Shown one piece after another: positions 10,565 to 18,012 of a stretch of 64,000 nucleotides of DNA. Within the stretch, counting starts at the first letter, position 1; every line of letters begins with the position of its first letter. Position numbers and translations under genes: made by a program. The notes beneath the pieces are model-generated. The model was not told the origin of the DNA, did not search any database, and saw only the letters and a list, made by a program, of their open reading frames with translations. The DNA lies in contig NZ_AP028669.1 in assembly GCF_041154485.1 (NCBI RefSeq), forward strand, positions 4,939,001 through 5,003,000. The letters run 5' to 3'. The DNA is from Variovorax sp. V93. Lineage in GTDB: Bacteria > Pseudomonadota > Gammaproteobacteria > Burkholderiales > Burkholderiaceae_C.

Positions 10565-11287
10565 CTAACGCGGCGTGATGCCCTGCAGCACGATGCGCTG
10601 CACGTTCTCCACCGTCTGCTCGAAGAAGGCCGGGTCTTCGAGCGTATGCCCCGTCAGCGCCTGCACCTGCACGCCGAAATCGGCGTAGTGCTGCGTGATG
10701 GCCCAGAGCGCGAAGATCAGGTGGTGCGGATCGACCGGCGCGAGCTTGCCGGCGGCGATCCATGAACGGATGACCTCCGACTTGCGCTCCACCAGCGTGC
10801 GCAGTTCGCGGTCGAGCTCGTCGCGCAAGAGCGGCGCGCCCTGGATCATTTCGAGGCAGAACAGGCGCGATGCATCGGGCCGGTCGCGCGAGACCACGAG
10901 CTTGCGGCGGATGTAGCCGCCGATGGCTTCGCCCGGATCCTGCTCGGCGCTGAAGCCTCGCAGCGGCTCGAGCCACAGCGCGAGCAGGTCGCGCAGCACG
11001 TTGACGTACAGCTCTTCCTTGTTGGCAAAGTAGTAGAGCAGGTTGCTCTTCGACACGTCGGCGCGCGCCGCCACCTGGTCGATCGACGTGCCATGCAATC
11101 CGAAGCGCGAGAACAGGCCCAGCGCGGCGCCGAGGATGGCGCTGCGCTTGTCCTCGATCTGCCGCAGCCTGCGGCTCACCGCGGACGCGCTGCGCACGGC
11201 GGGCTTCGCGCGCTCGCGCGCCGGGCCCTTCACCGGGATCTTCTTCTTGGTGCTGCTGGCTGCGGCCAGCGCCTTGGTCTTCGGCAT
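10565..11287 (-). CDS. rutR: TetR-family pyrimidine regulator RutR
   Basis: A 240-residue TetR regulator that matches E. coli RutR in both halves. The DNA-binding helix region contains LFSRFGLHGTSIDQVAARADVSKSNLLYYFANKEELY. The ligand domain contains ASRLFCLEMIQGAPLL, GKLAPVDPHHLIFALWAITQHYADF and VENVQRIVLQGI. RutR binds uracil or thymine and then releases DNA. Compared with the 212-residue E. coli protein it has a ~30-residue Lys/Ala/Pro-rich N-terminal extension. It is divergent from the 2-oxoglutarate oxygenase gene and convergent with rutF, so one regulator lies between two candidate target operons. Confidence 0.94.
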   Translation of the reverse strand: MPKTKALAAASSTKKKIPVKGPARERAKPAVRSASAVSRRLRQIEDKRSAILGAALGLFSRFGLHGTSIDQVAARADVSKSNLLYYFANKEELYVNVLRDLLALWLEPLRGFSAEQDPGEAIGGYIRRKLVVSRDRPDASRLFCLEMIQGAPLLRDELDRELRTLVERKSEVIRSWIAAGKLAPVDPHHLIFALWAITQHYADFGVQVQALTGHTLEDPAFFEQTVENVQRIVLQGITPR

Positions 11288-11421
11288 CTTCCCTCGCTTC
11301 GTCGATTACTTGCGGACTCTTCTTCCAACGCGCACCACTGTAAGGCCGCGGTGCATCGCGTTGCGCCAGCGCGGCCTCAAGGCACGGCCGGCACGCACCA
11401 TGCTGACGCGGCCAACGCGTT

Positions 11422-11437
11422 TTGTCCATTTGGTCCA
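11422..11437 (+). promoter_or_regulatory. RutR operator-like palindrome before the oxygenase gene
   Basis: TTGTCCATTTGGTCCA matches TTGACCAnnTGGTCAA at 12 of 14 defined positions. Its right half, read on the other strand, is TGGACCA, identical to the left half of the site before rutA. It lies 3 bases upstream of the -24 element, in the divergent region between rutR and the oxygenase gene. Confidence 0.65.
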
Positions 11438-11439
11438 AC

Positions 11440-11455
11440 TGGCACAGACGTTGCA
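11440..11455 (+). promoter_or_regulatory. Sigma-54 (-24/-12) promoter of the second operon
   Basis: TGGCACAGACGTTGCA matches the sigma-54 consensus TGGCACG-N4-TTGCA with one mismatch, with GG and GC 12 bases apart. It lies 35 bases before the oxygenase ATG. GCACC (11332) and GGTGC (11350) upstream may be NtrC half-sites, but their spacing is not canonical. Confidence 0.7.
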
Positions 11456-11489
11456 TGGCGAAAGGCATGCCAAGCACGAGGACCGACAC

Positions 11490-12494
11490 ATGAGCACCCT
11501 GCTGTCCGTACCCATCATCGATCTCGCGCCCTACTTCGCCGGCACGGCCGAAGGCAAGGCGCAGGTTGCGGCCAAGGTCGACGAGGCCTGCCGCAGCATC
11601 GGCTTCCTCGTCATCACCAACCATGGCATTCCCGCCGAGCAGATCGCGCGCGTGTCGCAGCTCTCGCGCCAGTTCTTCGACATGCCGCTGGCCGAGAAGC
11701 GCAAGGTCGACCGGCCGCGCGAAGACGCGGTGCGCGGCTACAGCGCGGTCGGCGAAGAAGGGCTTTCCTACAGCCTGGAAGAGGCCGCGCCCGGCGACCT
11801 GAAGGAATCGTTTTCCATCGGTCCCTCGAACGTGCCGGACGACGACTACCACCGCGGCCCCGCCGCCGGCCCGCACTTCGAGCCCAACAGCTGGCCGCCG
11901 ATCGACGGTTTCCGCGAAGCTTATGAAAGCTACTTCGAGGCCATGAGCGATCTCTCGCGCTCGCTGATGCGCATCTTCGCGCTCGGCCTTGCGCTGCCAG
12001 AGACCTTCTTCGACGACAAGATCGACAGGCACATCAGCATGTTCCGCGTGCTGAGCTATCCGCCGCAGCGCGAAGCGCCGCTGCCGGGCCAGCTGCGCGC
12101 GGGAGCGCACAGCGACTACGGCAGCCTCACCATCGTGCTGCCCGACGACAAGGGCCTGCAGGTGTTCAACAAGGCGGGCCAGTGGGTCGACGTGCCGCAG
12201 GTGGAAGGCGGCCTGGTGGTCAACATTGCCGACCTGATGATGCAATGGACCAACGACCAGTGGGTGTCCACGCTGCACCGCGTGGTCAACCCGCCGTTCG
12301 AGGTGGCCAGCACCAACCGCCGCCAGTCGCTCGTGTTCTTTCACCAGCCCAACTATGACGCGATGGTCGAGTGCCTGCCGAGCTGCCTGGCGCCGGGCGA
12401 GCAGCCGAAGTACGCACCCATTTCTTCGGGCGACCATCTCACGTCGAAGTTCGTGAAGCAGACGACCTTTGGTGGGACCAAGGTGGCGGTCTAG
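11490..12494 (+). CDS. Fe(II)/2-oxoglutarate-dependent oxygenase (isopenicillin N synthase superfamily)
   Basis: A 334-residue non-haem iron oxygenase. The N-terminal DIOX_N domain begins IIDLAPYF and contains IGFLVITNHGIP. The iron ligands are H207 and D209 (GAHSDYGSLT) and H263 (STLHRVV); R278 and S280 (RRQS) would bind 2-oxoglutarate. This family includes fungal thymine 7-hydroxylase as well as many unrelated oxidases, so sequence alone does not give the substrate. The start was chosen at the ATG for MSTLLSV, since the frame upstream of it crosses the promoter. First gene of the second operon, with a sigma-54 promoter and RutR-like site; a role on a pyrimidine-related compound is inferred from this. 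Confidence 0.88.
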   Translation: MSTLLSVPIIDLAPYFAGTAEGKAQVAAKVDEACRSIGFLVITNHGIPAEQIARVSQLSRQFFDMPLAEKRKVDRPREDAVRGYSAVGEEGLSYSLEEAAPGDLKESFSIGPSNVPDDDYHRGPAAGPHFEPNSWPPIDGFREAYESYFEAMSDLSRSLMRIFALGLALPETFFDDKIDRHISMFRVLSYPPQREAPLPGQLRAGAHSDYGSLTIVLPDDKGLQVFNKAGQWVDVPQVEGGLVVNIADLMMQWTNDQWVSTLHRVVNPPFEVASTNRRQSLVFFHQPNYDAMVECLPSCLAPGEQPKYAPISSGDHLTSKFVKQTTFGGTKVAV

Positions 12495-12833
12495 ATGAAG
12501 TCCTGTTTCTATGTTCGTCGCGTTGGTTGTCGTCCAGGGCGCGCTCCCGCCGACGGGGTACGCGGCGAAGCGAATGTCCTCCGGCCTGCGGCCTCCCCCT
12601 TGATTTCGCTGCGCAAGGCACCCCATCGACGTGATCGTTGGTCAGAGCAGTCGTTGATCGGCGATGCAACAGCAGCGTGTCCAGGTGCACAGAGCATCGG
12701 GTGCTCCCCGCAGCGAAATAAAGGAGAAGGCCGAAGGCCGGGGGACATTCGCGGAGGGGAGTACCCGATGCTCTGTGCACACGCCCCGAGCAAGAACGCC
12801 AGAACCACCACGAACGCGCAATGAGCACTTGAC
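12495..12833. repeat. Non-coding gap holding an inverted pair of palindromic repeats (family 2)
   Basis: This 339-base gap has no convincing gene. It holds a ~65-base unit at 12555-12623 and an inverted relative at about 12709-12766. Both contain a version of GCGAATGTCCYCCGGCCTKC followed by a sequence ending in ATTTCGCTGCG. The second unit is enclosed by 25-base arms (12685-12709 and 12756-12780, 24 of 25 pairing), giving a ~96-base hairpin in RNA. This is a BIME-like arrangement that may attenuate or stabilise the operon transcript. A TTGACA just before the next ATG is too close to be its promoter. Confidence 0.75.
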
Positions 12834-13220
12834 ATGCCCCATCTCTCCTACGTCAACGTCTTCGCAAAGGACGTGGTCGCGCTCAGCGGCTTCTACCAGC
12901 GCGTGTTCGGCTTCCCCGAGATCGAGGCGATCCGCTCGCCGATCTTCCGCGGGCTCGACACCGGCAAGTCGAGCCTCGGCTTCAACGCGCTCGAGGCCTA
13001 CGAGCTGCTGCACCTGGCCGAATTTTCCGACACACGTGGCGTGAAGTTCCTGCTGAACATCGACGTCGACAGCCGGGACGAGGTGGACCGCATGGTGCCC
13101 GTCGCGCTCGAGGCCGGCGCCACGCTGGTGAAGCCGCCCTACGTCACCTACTACAACTGGTACCAGTCGGTGCTGCTCGACCCCGAGGGCAATGTGTTCC
13201 GCATCAACTTCATGATGTGA
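12834..13220 (+). CDS. VOC-family (glyoxalase/dioxygenase fold) protein
   Basis: A 128-residue single-domain VOC protein. It begins MPHLSYVNVFAKDVVALSGFYQRVFGFPE, the usual first beta-alpha unit, and ends LLDPEGNVFRINFM, the usual last strand. Metal ligands are not conserved in the classical H/E pattern: asparagine stands in the first strand and asparagine in FRINF in place of the final glutamate. It may therefore be a binding or chaperone-like member rather than a metalloenzyme. Lies 64 bases before the importer genes and probably belongs to the same operon. Confidence 0.8.
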   Translation: MPHLSYVNVFAKDVVALSGFYQRVFGFPEIEAIRSPIFRGLDTGKSSLGFNALEAYELLHLAEFSDTRGVKFLLNIDVDSRDEVDRMVPVALEAGATLVKPPYVTYYNWYQSVLLDPEGNVFRINFMM

Positions 13221-13284
13221 CGCGCGCGGCGCGCCCTTCCCTTCTTCCTTCCCTCTCGACACGCTCCCCACGAAAGGTTGCTCC

Positions 13285-14394
13285 ATGCTGCTGCGCACTC
13301 CCACACACGGCTTCGCCCTTGGCCTTGCATCGGCGCTCGCGGCCGGCGGCGCGTTGTTCGCGCTGCCCGCCGCGGCGGCCGACGGCTTCACGCTCAAGGA
13401 CAAGCCGAAAATCGCCATGCTCTACTTCGGCCCGAAAAACGACGGCGGCTGGACGCAGGCCTTCGACGAAGCGCGCGTGAAGATCGAGAAGGAGATCGGC
13501 CAGAAGATCCAGTTCGTCGAGAACGTGCCCGAGGACGCGTCGGCCATCAAGCCCGCGGCCGAGAAGTTCATCCAGCGCGGCGCCAACATCGTGATCGGCA
13601 CCGCCTTCGGCTACTCCGACAGCTTCAAGGACCTGGCCGCCAAGTACCCCGGCGTGGCTTTTCTCAACGGCTCGGGCACCACCAACGGCAGCAATCTCGA
13701 ATCCTTCTACGGCCGCACCTACGAGAGCCAGTATCTCTGCGGCATGGCCGCGGGCGCAGCCTCCAAAAGCGGAAAGCTCGGCTTCGTCGCGGCCAACCCC
13801 TTCGGCGTGGTGAACTGGACCATCAACGCCTTCGCGCTCGGTGCACAGAAGATGAACCCCAACGCCACGGTCAACGTGATCTACACCGGCGCCTGGAACG
13901 ACCCGGTGAAGGAACGCGCCGCCGCGGCCGCGCTGATCGACCAGGGCGCCGACGTGATCGGCCAGCACGTCGACTCGCCCACGCCGCAGATCGTGGCGCA
14001 GGAGCGCGGCGTGTACGGCACCGGGCACCACCGCGACCTGCGCCAGTTCGCGCCCAAGGCCACGCTGTGCTCGTCGGTGTGGGTGTGGGACCGCTTCCTG
14101 ACGCCCGAGCTCAAGAAGATCATGGCCGGCAACTGGAAGCCCGGCCAGTACGGCGCCTTCATCGAGATGAAGGACGGCGGCACCGACATCGCGGGCTTCG
14201 GCCCCGCGGTGCCCAAGGACAAGGCCGCGCAGATCACGGCCGAGCGCGACGCAATCATGAAGGGCAAGCAGGTCTACGCCGGCCCGCTCGCCGACCGCGA
14301 CGGCAAGGAGCGCGTGGCCAAGGGCGCGGTGCTGTCGGATGCCGATCTCTGGAAGATGGACTGGTTCGTCAAGGGCGTGGTCACGCAGAAGTAA
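13285..14394 (+). CDS. BMP-family ABC transporter substrate-binding protein
   Basis: The periplasmic binding protein of an importer, 369 residues with a signal peptide ending near ALPAAAA. The domain is the basic membrane protein (PnrA/Med) family, with AMLYFGPKNDGGWTQAFDEA, NIVIGTAFGYSDSF and CGMAAGAASKSGKLGFVAA. Characterised relatives bind nucleosides (PnrA, BmpA-type), so a nucleoside or nucleobase ligand is plausible here. It is followed within 12 bases by its ATPase gene and then two permeases. Its position in a putative RutR/sigma-54 operon next to a rut operon without rutG suggests pyrimidine uptake. Confidence 0.9.
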   Translation: MLLRTPTHGFALGLASALAAGGALFALPAAAADGFTLKDKPKIAMLYFGPKNDGGWTQAFDEARVKIEKEIGQKIQFVENVPEDASAIKPAAEKFIQRGANIVIGTAFGYSDSFKDLAAKYPGVAFLNGSGTTNGSNLESFYGRTYESQYLCGMAAGAASKSGKLGFVAANPFGVVNWTINAFALGAQKMNPNATVNVIYTGAWNDPVKERAAAAALIDQGADVIGQHVDSPTPQIVAQERGVYGTGHHRDLRQFAPKATLCSSVWVWDRFLTPELKKIMAGNWKPGQYGAFIEMKDGGTDIAGFGPAVPKDKAAQITAERDAIMKGKQVYAGPLADRDGKERVAKGAVLSDADLWKMDWFVKGVVTQK

Positions 14395-14406
14395 GCAGGC
14401 CGGCCA

Positions 14407-15939
14407 ATGCCCAACGCGCTCCAGCTCACCGGCATCCGCAAGTCCTTCGACGGCTTTGCGGCGCTGACCGACGCGCACTTCGAAGCGCGCTGGGGCGAGG
14501 TGCATGCGCTGCTGGGCGAAAACGGCGCGGGCAAGTCCTCGCTCATGAACATCGCGGCCGGGCTCTATGCGCCGGAAGCGGGCCAGCTGCTGGTCGACGA
14601 CAACCCGGTGCACTTTGCCGGACCGCGCGACGCGGCCAGGCACCGCATCGGCATGGTCCACCAGCACTTCAAGCTGGTGCGGTCATTCACGGTGGCGCAG
14701 AACGTCCTGCTGACCGCACCGGCGCCGGCCGAGTTCCAGAGCCATGGGGAGCGCCTGCGCGAGATCTCGCGCGACATCCGCAACAAGGCCTCGGAGCTGG
14801 GCTTCGAGATCGATCCATCGAAGCGCATCGATGCGTTGTCGATCGCGGAACAGCAGCGCGTCGAGATCCTCAAGGTGCTGCTCGCGGGTGCGCGCATCCT
14901 GATCCTCGACGAGCCGACCGCGGTGCTCACCGACCAGGAAGCCGCGCGCCTGTTGCAGACGGTGCGGGGCCTCGCGCGCGGCGGCTCTGCCGTGGTGCTG
15001 GTCACGCACAAGATGGCCGACGTGAAGACCTATGCCGACCGCGTGACGGTGATGCGCGGCGGCCGCACGGTGGCCACGCTGGAGCCCGGCGCCACCTCGG
15101 TGGCCGAGCTCGTGAAGCTCACGGTGGGCGAATCGGTTGCCACGCAGGGCTTCGAGCCCGCGAAGTCGCCGCGTGGCCCGGTGCGGCTCACGGTGCGCGG
15201 CCTGCGCTCGGCCGCATCGCCCGAGGGCCGCCGCGTGCTCGACGGGGTCGACCTCGAACTGCATGCGGGCGAAATCTATGGCCTGGCCGGTGTCGGCGGC
15301 AACGGGCAGGGCGAGCTGGCCGGCGCCATCATGGGCCTGCCGGATGCCGGCGGGCCGCTCGAAGGCGAGATCCATCTGAGCGGCCACGGCGACCTCAAGG
15401 CCATGCCCGCGCCGGAGCGCCGCAACGTGGGCATTGCCGCGATCCCGGCCGACCGCTACGGCCTCGCGCTGGCCGGCGGCCTTTCGGTGGCCGAGAACTA
15501 CGCGATCGGCCGCGTGCACACGGGCCGCTACGGCCCCGCCTGGCATCTGCGGCGGCGCCGCATCCAGGACGATACGCAGGAAGCGGTTCGCGCCTTCGAT
15601 GTGCTGGGGGTGCGCTCGGTGGCGCAGAAGGCCGCGCTGCTGTCCGGCGGCAACGCGCAGAAGCTGGTGCTCGCGCGCGAGTTCGGCAAGGCCCCCTCGC
15701 TGGTGCTCGCGCACAGCCCGAGCCGCGGGCTCGACGTGCGCGCGAGCGCCGAGGTGCATGCGCGGCTGCGCGCCGCACGCGACGGCGGCGCCGCGGTGCT
15801 GCTGATCAGCGAAGACCTCGACGAGGTGCTGCAGCTGGCCGACCGCGTGGGCGTGATGACGCGCGGGCGCATTGCCGGCGAATTCGCGCAGCCGGCCGAC
15901 CGGCAGGCCATCGGACAGGCGATGGTGGACCATGGTTGA
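14407..15939 (+). CDS. Duplicated ABC ATPase of the BMP-type importer
   Basis: A 510-residue ATPase with two fused nucleotide-binding domains, as in sugar and nucleoside importers (RbsA/NupB/YufO type). Domain 1 has a normal Walker A (GENGAGKSS), a Q-loop in MVHQHFKLV and Walker B ILILDEPTAVLTDQE. Domain 2 has the degenerate GVGGNGQGELAGA instead of a full Walker A, plus SGGNAQKLVLAREF, as expected for this class with one dead site. It overlaps the first permease gene by 8 bases. Confidence 0.92.
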   Translation: MPNALQLTGIRKSFDGFAALTDAHFEARWGEVHALLGENGAGKSSLMNIAAGLYAPEAGQLLVDDNPVHFAGPRDAARHRIGMVHQHFKLVRSFTVAQNVLLTAPAPAEFQSHGERLREISRDIRNKASELGFEIDPSKRIDALSIAEQQRVEILKVLLAGARILILDEPTAVLTDQEAARLLQTVRGLARGGSAVVLVTHKMADVKTYADRVTVMRGGRTVATLEPGATSVAELVKLTVGESVATQGFEPAKSPRGPVRLTVRGLRSAASPEGRRVLDGVDLELHAGEIYGLAGVGGNGQGELAGAIMGLPDAGGPLEGEIHLSGHGDLKAMPAPERRNVGIAAIPADRYGLALAGGLSVAENYAIGRVHTGRYGPAWHLRRRRIQDDTQEAVRAFDVLGVRSVAQKAALLSGGNAQKLVLAREFGKAPSLVLAHSPSRGLDVRASAEVHARLRAARDGGAAVLLISEDLDEVLQLADRVGVMTRGRIAGEFAQPADRQAIGQAMVDHG

Positions 15940-17083
15940 CGCCACGCTCGCGGCCATCGCGCAGCCGGCGCAGACCGATCCGGAGGCCGCGCTCCGGGCG
16001 CGGCGCCAGCCGCTGGCGCGCCGGCGCTATGCGCTGGAGATCCGCCAGCACATGGGATGGCGGCGGCAGGCGCTGATCCTTGCGGCAGCGCTCCTTGCCG
16101 GCCTTGCGATTTCCGCCGCCATCCTGGTGGCGGCCGGCGTTCCCGCCAACGAGCTCGCCAACGAGTTCGTGATGCAGACCTTCTTCGACGGCCAGAACTT
16201 GCGCGCCGTGCTGTTCCAGGCTGCGCCCATGATCCTCGTGGGCCTGGCCGGCTCGCTGGCGTTTCGCGCGCGCTTCTGGAACCTGGGGCTCGAGGGCCAG
16301 ATGATCTGGGGTGCCATCGGCGCGACGGCCGTCTCGATGTGGCAGATCGGGCCCGAGCCGCTGCGCCTGCCGCTGATGTTCGCGGCCGCCATCGGCTGCG
16401 GGCTGCTCTGGGTGCTGGGGCCGGCGTGGCTGAAGATCAGGCTCGGCGTGAACGAGATCATTTCCACGCTGATGCTCAACTACATGGCGGCCAACTTCCT
16501 GCTGCACCTGGTCTATGGCAGCTGGAAGGACCCGAAGGACAACTTCCCCTATTCGCCGCAGTTCCGCGCCTTCGAGCGGCTGCCCGAACTGGGCGCCGGC
16601 GTGAGCAGCGCCATCGCGCTCGCGGCCGTGGTGGCGCTCTTCGCATGGTGGCTGGTGGGCCTGAGCCGCGCCGGGCTGTACCTGCGCTTCGTCGATGCCA
16701 ATCCGCGCGTGGCGCATGCCAATGGGGTGCCGGTGCGCCGCACCATCTACGGCGCCGTGCTGCTCTCGGGCGCGATGGCCGGGCTGGCGGGCTTTGCGGT
16801 GGCCTCCGGGCAGGAAGGGCGGCTCACGCAGGCCTTCTACCAAGGCTACGGCTTCTCGGGCATCCTGATTGCCTTTCTCGCGCGCAACAACCCGCTCGCG
16901 GCCACCGTGGTGGCGCTGCTGGTGGCGGCCCTGTTCGTCACCGGCCGCAGCCTGCAGGTGTTCTACCAGGTGCCGTTCTCGATGGTGCAGCTGATCCAGG
17001 CCATCATCGTGGTGTGCGTGGCGGCCAGCGATTTCTTCATTCGCCATCGGCTGCGCCGCGTGGGTGCGGAGGCCGCGCAGTGA
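15932..17083 (+). CDS. ABC transporter permease 1 (BMP-type importer)
   Basis: An integral-membrane permease of 383 residues. A charged ~50-residue cytoplasmic N-terminus (rich in Arg) precedes about eight to ten hydrophobic segments. Family motifs include LAGSLAFRARFWNLGLEGQMIWGAIGA and RLGVNEIISTLMLNYMA, the cytoplasmic loop contacting the ATPase. Overlaps the ATPase gene at its start and the second permease gene at its stop (GTGA). Confidence 0.92.
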   Translation: MVDATLAAIAQPAQTDPEAALRARRQPLARRRYALEIRQHMGWRRQALILAAALLAGLAISAAILVAAGVPANELANEFVMQTFFDGQNLRAVLFQAAPMILVGLAGSLAFRARFWNLGLEGQMIWGAIGATAVSMWQIGPEPLRLPLMFAAAIGCGLLWVLGPAWLKIRLGVNEIISTLMLNYMAANFLLHLVYGSWKDPKDNFPYSPQFRAFERLPELGAGVSSAIALAAVVALFAWWLVGLSRAGLYLRFVDANPRVAHANGVPVRRTIYGAVLLSGAMAGLAGFAVASGQEGRLTQAFYQGYGFSGILIAFLARNNPLAATVVALLVAALFVTGRSLQVFYQVPFSMVQLIQAIIVVCVAASDFFIRHRLRRVGAEAAQ

Positions 17084-18012
17084 GCGGCAGCGTCGTTCTC
17101 AACTGGCTCGCGAGCACGCCCGATTTCGCGGTGCCCTATGCGCTCGCCGCGCTGGGCCTGATCATCAGCGAGCGCGCGGGCGTGCTGTCGCTCGGCGCCG
17201 AAGGGCTGATGTTGGTCGGAGCGCTCGCGGGCATCGGCGCGCAGCTTGCCATGGGGCAGCCGGCCGTGTCGCTGGTGATGGCGATGCTCGCGGCCAGCGC
17301 GGTGTCGCTGCTGTTCGCGGTGATGGTGATCTGGCTGCGCGTGAACCAGGTGATCGCGGGGCTCGCGCTGGTGTTCTTCTGCCAGGGTCTCACGGCACTC
17401 GTCGGCTCGCTGGCCGAATGGACCAACCATGCCACCGAGGGCATCGGCACGATGGCGCTGTGGCCGCTGTCGCTCCTGCCCGGCGCCGGCCGGCTGTTCG
17501 AGCAGAACGCGATGGTCTGGCTCACGCTGCCGATCTTCCTTGCCGTGGCGTGGTTCTTCTCGCGCACCTCGGCCGGGCTGCGGCTGCGCGCGGTGGGCGA
17601 GAACCCGCAGGCGGCCGATGCGGCCGGCATCCGCGTTGCCATGTGGCGGCTGGCCGCGGTGCTCGCGGGCTCGGCGCTGGTGGGGCTGGCGGGCGCATAC
17701 ATCTCGGTGGTCAGCACCAAGCTGTGGATCGCGGGCATGACCGGCGGGCGCGGCTGGATCGCGGTGGGGCTGGTGATCTTCGCGCGCTGGTCGCCGTGGA
17801 AGGCGCTCGCGGGCGCGCTGCTGTTCGGCTGCATCGAGGCGCTGATCCCGCAGCTCGCGGCGGCCGGCGTGCAGCTGCCGCAGTACTTCGTGATGATGAC
17901 GCCCTATGCGGTGACGCTCGGCGTGATGGTGTGGGTCGCGCTCTCGCGGCGCGGCGCCGAGGAAGAGCCCGGTGCGCTGGGTCAACCCTATGTGCGGGAA
18001 GAGCGCAGATGA
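17080..18012 (+). CDS. ABC transporter permease 2 (BMP-type importer)
   Basis: The partner permease, 310 residues, starting at a GTG that overlaps the stop of permease 1. It has about eight membrane segments and the family signatures ERAGVLSLGAEGLMLVGAL and VNQVIAGLALVFFCQGLTAL. A heteromeric permease pair of this kind, with a BMP binding protein and a double ATPase, is the standard architecture of nucleoside-type importers. Its stop overlaps the downstream amidohydrolase gene (ATGA), linking transport to catabolism. Confidence 0.92.
   Translation: MSGSVVLNWLASTPDFAVPYALAALGLIISERAGVLSLGAEGLMLVGALAGIGAQLAMGQPAVSLVMAMLAASAVSLLFAVMVIWLRVNQVIAGLALVFFCQGLTALVGSLAEWTNHATEGIGTMALWPLSLLPGAGRLFEQNAMVWLTLPIFLAVAWFFSRTSAGLRLRAVGENPQAADAAGIRVAMWRLAAVLAGSALVGLAGAYISVVSTKLWIAGMTGGRGWIAVGLVIFARWSPWKALAGALLFGCIEALIPQLAAAGVQLPQYFVMMTPYAVTLGVMVWVALSRRGAEEEPGALGQPYVREERR

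Noticed and set aside
9870..12626. A 918-codon minus-strand frame across rutF, rutR and the oxygenase gene
   Set aside because: It only resembles protein where it shadows real genes; rutR itself is in another frame with clear homology.
12829..12834. TTGACA as -35 box for the VOC gene
   Set aside because: It lies directly at the start codon, leaving no room for a -10 box.
13278..16076. A 932-codon plus-strand reading frame across the binding-protein and ATPase genes
   Set aside because: It is an Arg/Gly/Ala-rich alternate frame, as expected in GC-rich DNA, and overlaps strongly supported ABC genes.
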